From Nectonema munidae (Eukaryota; Nematomorpha; Nectonematoida; Nectonematidae), in NCBI GenBank assembly GCA_030549495.1, contig JAUIRK010001052.1, positions 868,001-932,000 of the forward strand: a stretch of DNA of 64,000 nucleotides, written 5' to 3'. A program made the position numbers and the translations under genes. Of the stretch, positions 61,824-64,000 are shown piece by piece. Below the pieces are notes generated by a model. The model saw only the letters and a program-made list of their open reading frames with translations. It did no database searches and was not told where the DNA came from. Numbering within the stretch: the stretch's first letter is position 1; each line of letters begins with the position of its first letter.

Positions 61824-63676
61824 AGTGAATTTTTTTTGTTTGTCTTTTATTAGGTCGTAAGAATGAAGAAAAAGTATCTTTCATGCGCTAATCGTTAAAT
61901 GATATCGATTTTTTGAAAAATAACAAATAATTGTACATTTTCATAAGAAAATTGCAGAAAAATGTCTTTGAATATTACCAAAACTATAGAACAGCGTTGA
62001 AACAGTGAAGAAGCTGGGTTTCTGCCATTTTACTGGCCCTGGTAGCTCCATCACATCTTGGTGGAAGCGCTCACCATGCTCTTCGGTGTAGCCTCCGATA
62101 TATGTGTAATTTTAGGGACATTCTGCAGTCCATCTCCTTATAGCACTTGAGAGGATTGTCGACCACTTCACGGTAGTTTTCTTCCTTGCTGTTACCTAAT
62201 AAGCCCTGGACAACAGCAATGAAGCTGCGCCAGGCACGTTTCTACGGTGCCAACAACTTTCCGGAGAACTTCAACGAACACCCCTGCCTTTATTTTGGCC
62301 TCCGACAACTTCGGAAATACCGCTTCCAAATGCTTGAAGGCAGCGGACTTATAATCTAGTGTTTTCACAAATTGCTTTATGAGTCCCAGCTTGATGTGGA
62401 GAGGTCCTCTCCCGCTCAACCAGCAGTTGCCACTTGACGTTCTACTCGCTAATGATAAAGCCTGTTCTTGATAGCCAATCCTTCGTTTCAAGGAAACATG
62501 GATATTTTGTGAAGCCGGTTGGAAATCTGTCAAAAAGCTAATCATCGTCTCCAACCACTTCCCGATCTTGCTCTTCGTACTTCACCAGGTCCAGTAGATG
62601 CTTCACATTCTCATAGGCTTCCTTTAGGTGAACAGAGTGGGCGATAGGAATGCTTGGGTACTTGCTACTATTGTGCAACAGCACCGCCTTCAAGCTTCTA
62701 TTTGAGCTGTCCACGAATAGTCGCCAGTTGCAGGGATCATACGGGAATTCAATTTCTTCAAACAAGCCATTGATGTCGTGAAAATAATACACTTTCTCAT
62801 CCAGTGTGAAATACTGGGAGGACGTTGTCTCTGTTTTGTTACCACACAGTTTTCGTCCAACAAGTTCCACTGATTGAACCTGGATGTCAGTAATTCTGCT
62901 TTTCATTTGGTGAGTCCTAGGTCTTTGAAAGATCATTGAGCTCCGCTTGGTTAGGGAAAAGCGGAATAGCCAGGTTATCATCTGCAACAAAGGCATCGTC
63001 GTGGGCATCTTCTGTTTCGCTTCTGGAACTTGTGCGAGCATCTTTCGTGAACCTGGGAGGAGAGTTGGGAGCTGGAAGCTCCTCAAAATGTATCACAGGA
63101 CGAAGAGATGATGGAAGACGACCAGGTTAGTTGAATATATTCGTCTTCTTACCCCTACGCGGACACGTGACTACCACCATACAAAAGTAGCAGTTGTTTG
63201 TGTGATCTGTTGGTTCCTGCCAGAATCTTGACACGCCTAACTTCAGTGTTCGTTACTTCCCTCTGTACCACAACTCCAGAGTGGACCGACAGCTTCCCCA
63301 AACCATATCTGTAAATAAAAGAGCAAATATAATAAGAAGAGTTGAAGAACGGAAACAAATTAACATATATCAAATGACTACTTGAATGAATCATATAAAT
63401 CATACTTGAATAAATGATATTTTTTTCAAAATATTTTCTAAATCACATAACGATCAACAGTATGGTATGTTTTACTTTTGATTAGAATATCCCTGTATGT
63501 TTCAACGCTGTTGTATAGTTTCAGTAATGTTCAAAGGCAATTTTCTTATGTAAATATACAATTTTTTGTTATTTTCAAAAAATCGGTGTCATTTCTTAAA
63601 TAAAGATAGACGTGAAAGATATGCTTTTTCTTCATTCTTACGACCTAATAAAAGACAAACAACCAAAAAATTCACT
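61824..63676 (-). mobile_element. 1.85 kb element with about 180 bp terminal inverted repeats
   Basis: The left arm (61824-62002) is the imperfect reverse complement of the right arm (63499-63676). Shared blocks, read inward, are AGTGAATTTTTT, TTGTTTGTCTTTTATTAGG, TCGTAAGAATGAAGAAAAAG, ATCGATTTTTTGAAAA-like, CATAAGAAAATTGC, TTTGAA.ATTAC and ACAGCGTTGAAAC. Between them lies one decayed minus-strand gene and nothing else. No flanking duplication could be fixed. TTAGGTCGTAAG.ATGAA faintly recalls mariner ends. The arms are alike but not identical, so the copy is not recent. Confidence 0.78.
62040..63130 (-). pseudogene. Decayed gene of an uncharacterised repetitive protein family
   Basis: Read on the minus strand, in order but in more than one frame: VIHFEELPAPNSPP; a spacer with FVADDNLAIPLFPNQAELND; YYFHDINGLFEEIEFPYD; NWRLFVDSSNRSLKAVLLHN; SKYPSIPIAHSVHLKEAYEN; LLDLVKYEEQ; PLHIKLGLIKQFVKTLDYKS; FPKLSEAKIKAGVFV; and near 62085-62050 EEHGERFHQD. 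The blocks recall a protein family that I know only as an unnamed, high-copy product in arthropod and cnidarian gene predictions, with WRLF.DSS..SLK, PSIP.AHSVH.KE, PLHIKLGL and E..GERFHQD. I know no assigned function. The middle part is shortened and several breaks are present, so it is inactive. It fills the space between the two inverted arms. Confidence 0.7.
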
Positions 63677-64000
63677 CAAACAAAATCTTTGTTACATTGT
63701 GTTATTTTCAACAGAAAGTTTATGTAAAAATTATTATTCTTATCAATTTCATGTTTCATTTTAAAGTACTTGTCTATATGAAAAGAGCAGAAGAAAAACT
63801 TTGTTCGAATTTTAAAATCAAAATCTATAGGATCAAAAAAATGCCTTGAAATCTTCTGCTTAATTTTCATTAGATAAGTTTGGAAAAATCCATGTTCAAC
63901 AAGAAATAAAAAACTTAAAAAAAACTCGAATTTTGAAATAAATTTTTTTTGAATTTTTTTAAAACTTTTCGAGAGAAATTTCGGGAATCACGATCAAGTG
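63677..64000. other. No gene recognised
   Basis: AT-rich flank of the TIR element. A 64-codon minus-strand frame (63676-63870) is Lys/Phe-rich, as expected by chance. Confidence 0.4.

Overview
This is an AT-rich animal nuclear sequence with few genes and many transposon remnants. Three host genes can be recognised: the last exons of an AMPA/kainate-type ionotropic glutamate receptor (3576-3973, +), a split fringe-type glycosyltransferase gene (about 20.0-34.3 kb, +), and an intronless TAF7, a TFIID subunit (47834-48724, -). Notch-modifying fringe together with an iGluR means a metazoan. The low GC, the tRNA-derived SINEs and the mix of hAT, Merlin, LINE and short TIR elements fit an arthropod. 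A parasitic copepod such as a salmon louse is my guess, but nothing here proves it.

Layout: 1-5.2 kb has a 1.1 kb hAT element with intact ends just upstream of the receptor exons, then a degenerate tandem repeat. From 5.2 to 20 kb there is mostly nothing recognisable apart from hAT, LINE and SINE pieces and a 117 bp TTAA-flanked element. From 20 to 34.3 kb lies fringe. Its introns hold a Merlin fragment, SINEs, an 8-bp-TSD MITE, a hAT element abutting a minus-strand LINE, a four-unit tandem repeat and a pogo-like MITE. From 34.4 to 47.6 kb come a long-TIR foldback-like element, a second minus-strand LINE, two copies of a TATCGGAT-ended MITE (one carrying a retroelement fossil), and a hAT-like element with a G-tract MITE nested in it. 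TAF7 follows. From 52.9 to 59.3 kb a minus-strand LINE is interrupted by a 4.1 kb plus-strand LINE (endonuclease, RT, RNase H, zinc motif) flanked by a 15 bp target duplication; next to it is a second 3' fragment of the same family, itself interrupted by a 413 bp TIR element. From 61 to 63.7 kb there is a Merlin fragment and a 1.85 kb element with about 180 bp inverted ends around a broken gene of an uncharacterised repetitive protein family.

The host genes are unrelated in function and show no operon-like relation. The most interesting item is the 61.8-63.7 kb element, because its protein family has no transposase class that I recognise, yet it sits precisely between long terminal inverted repeats.
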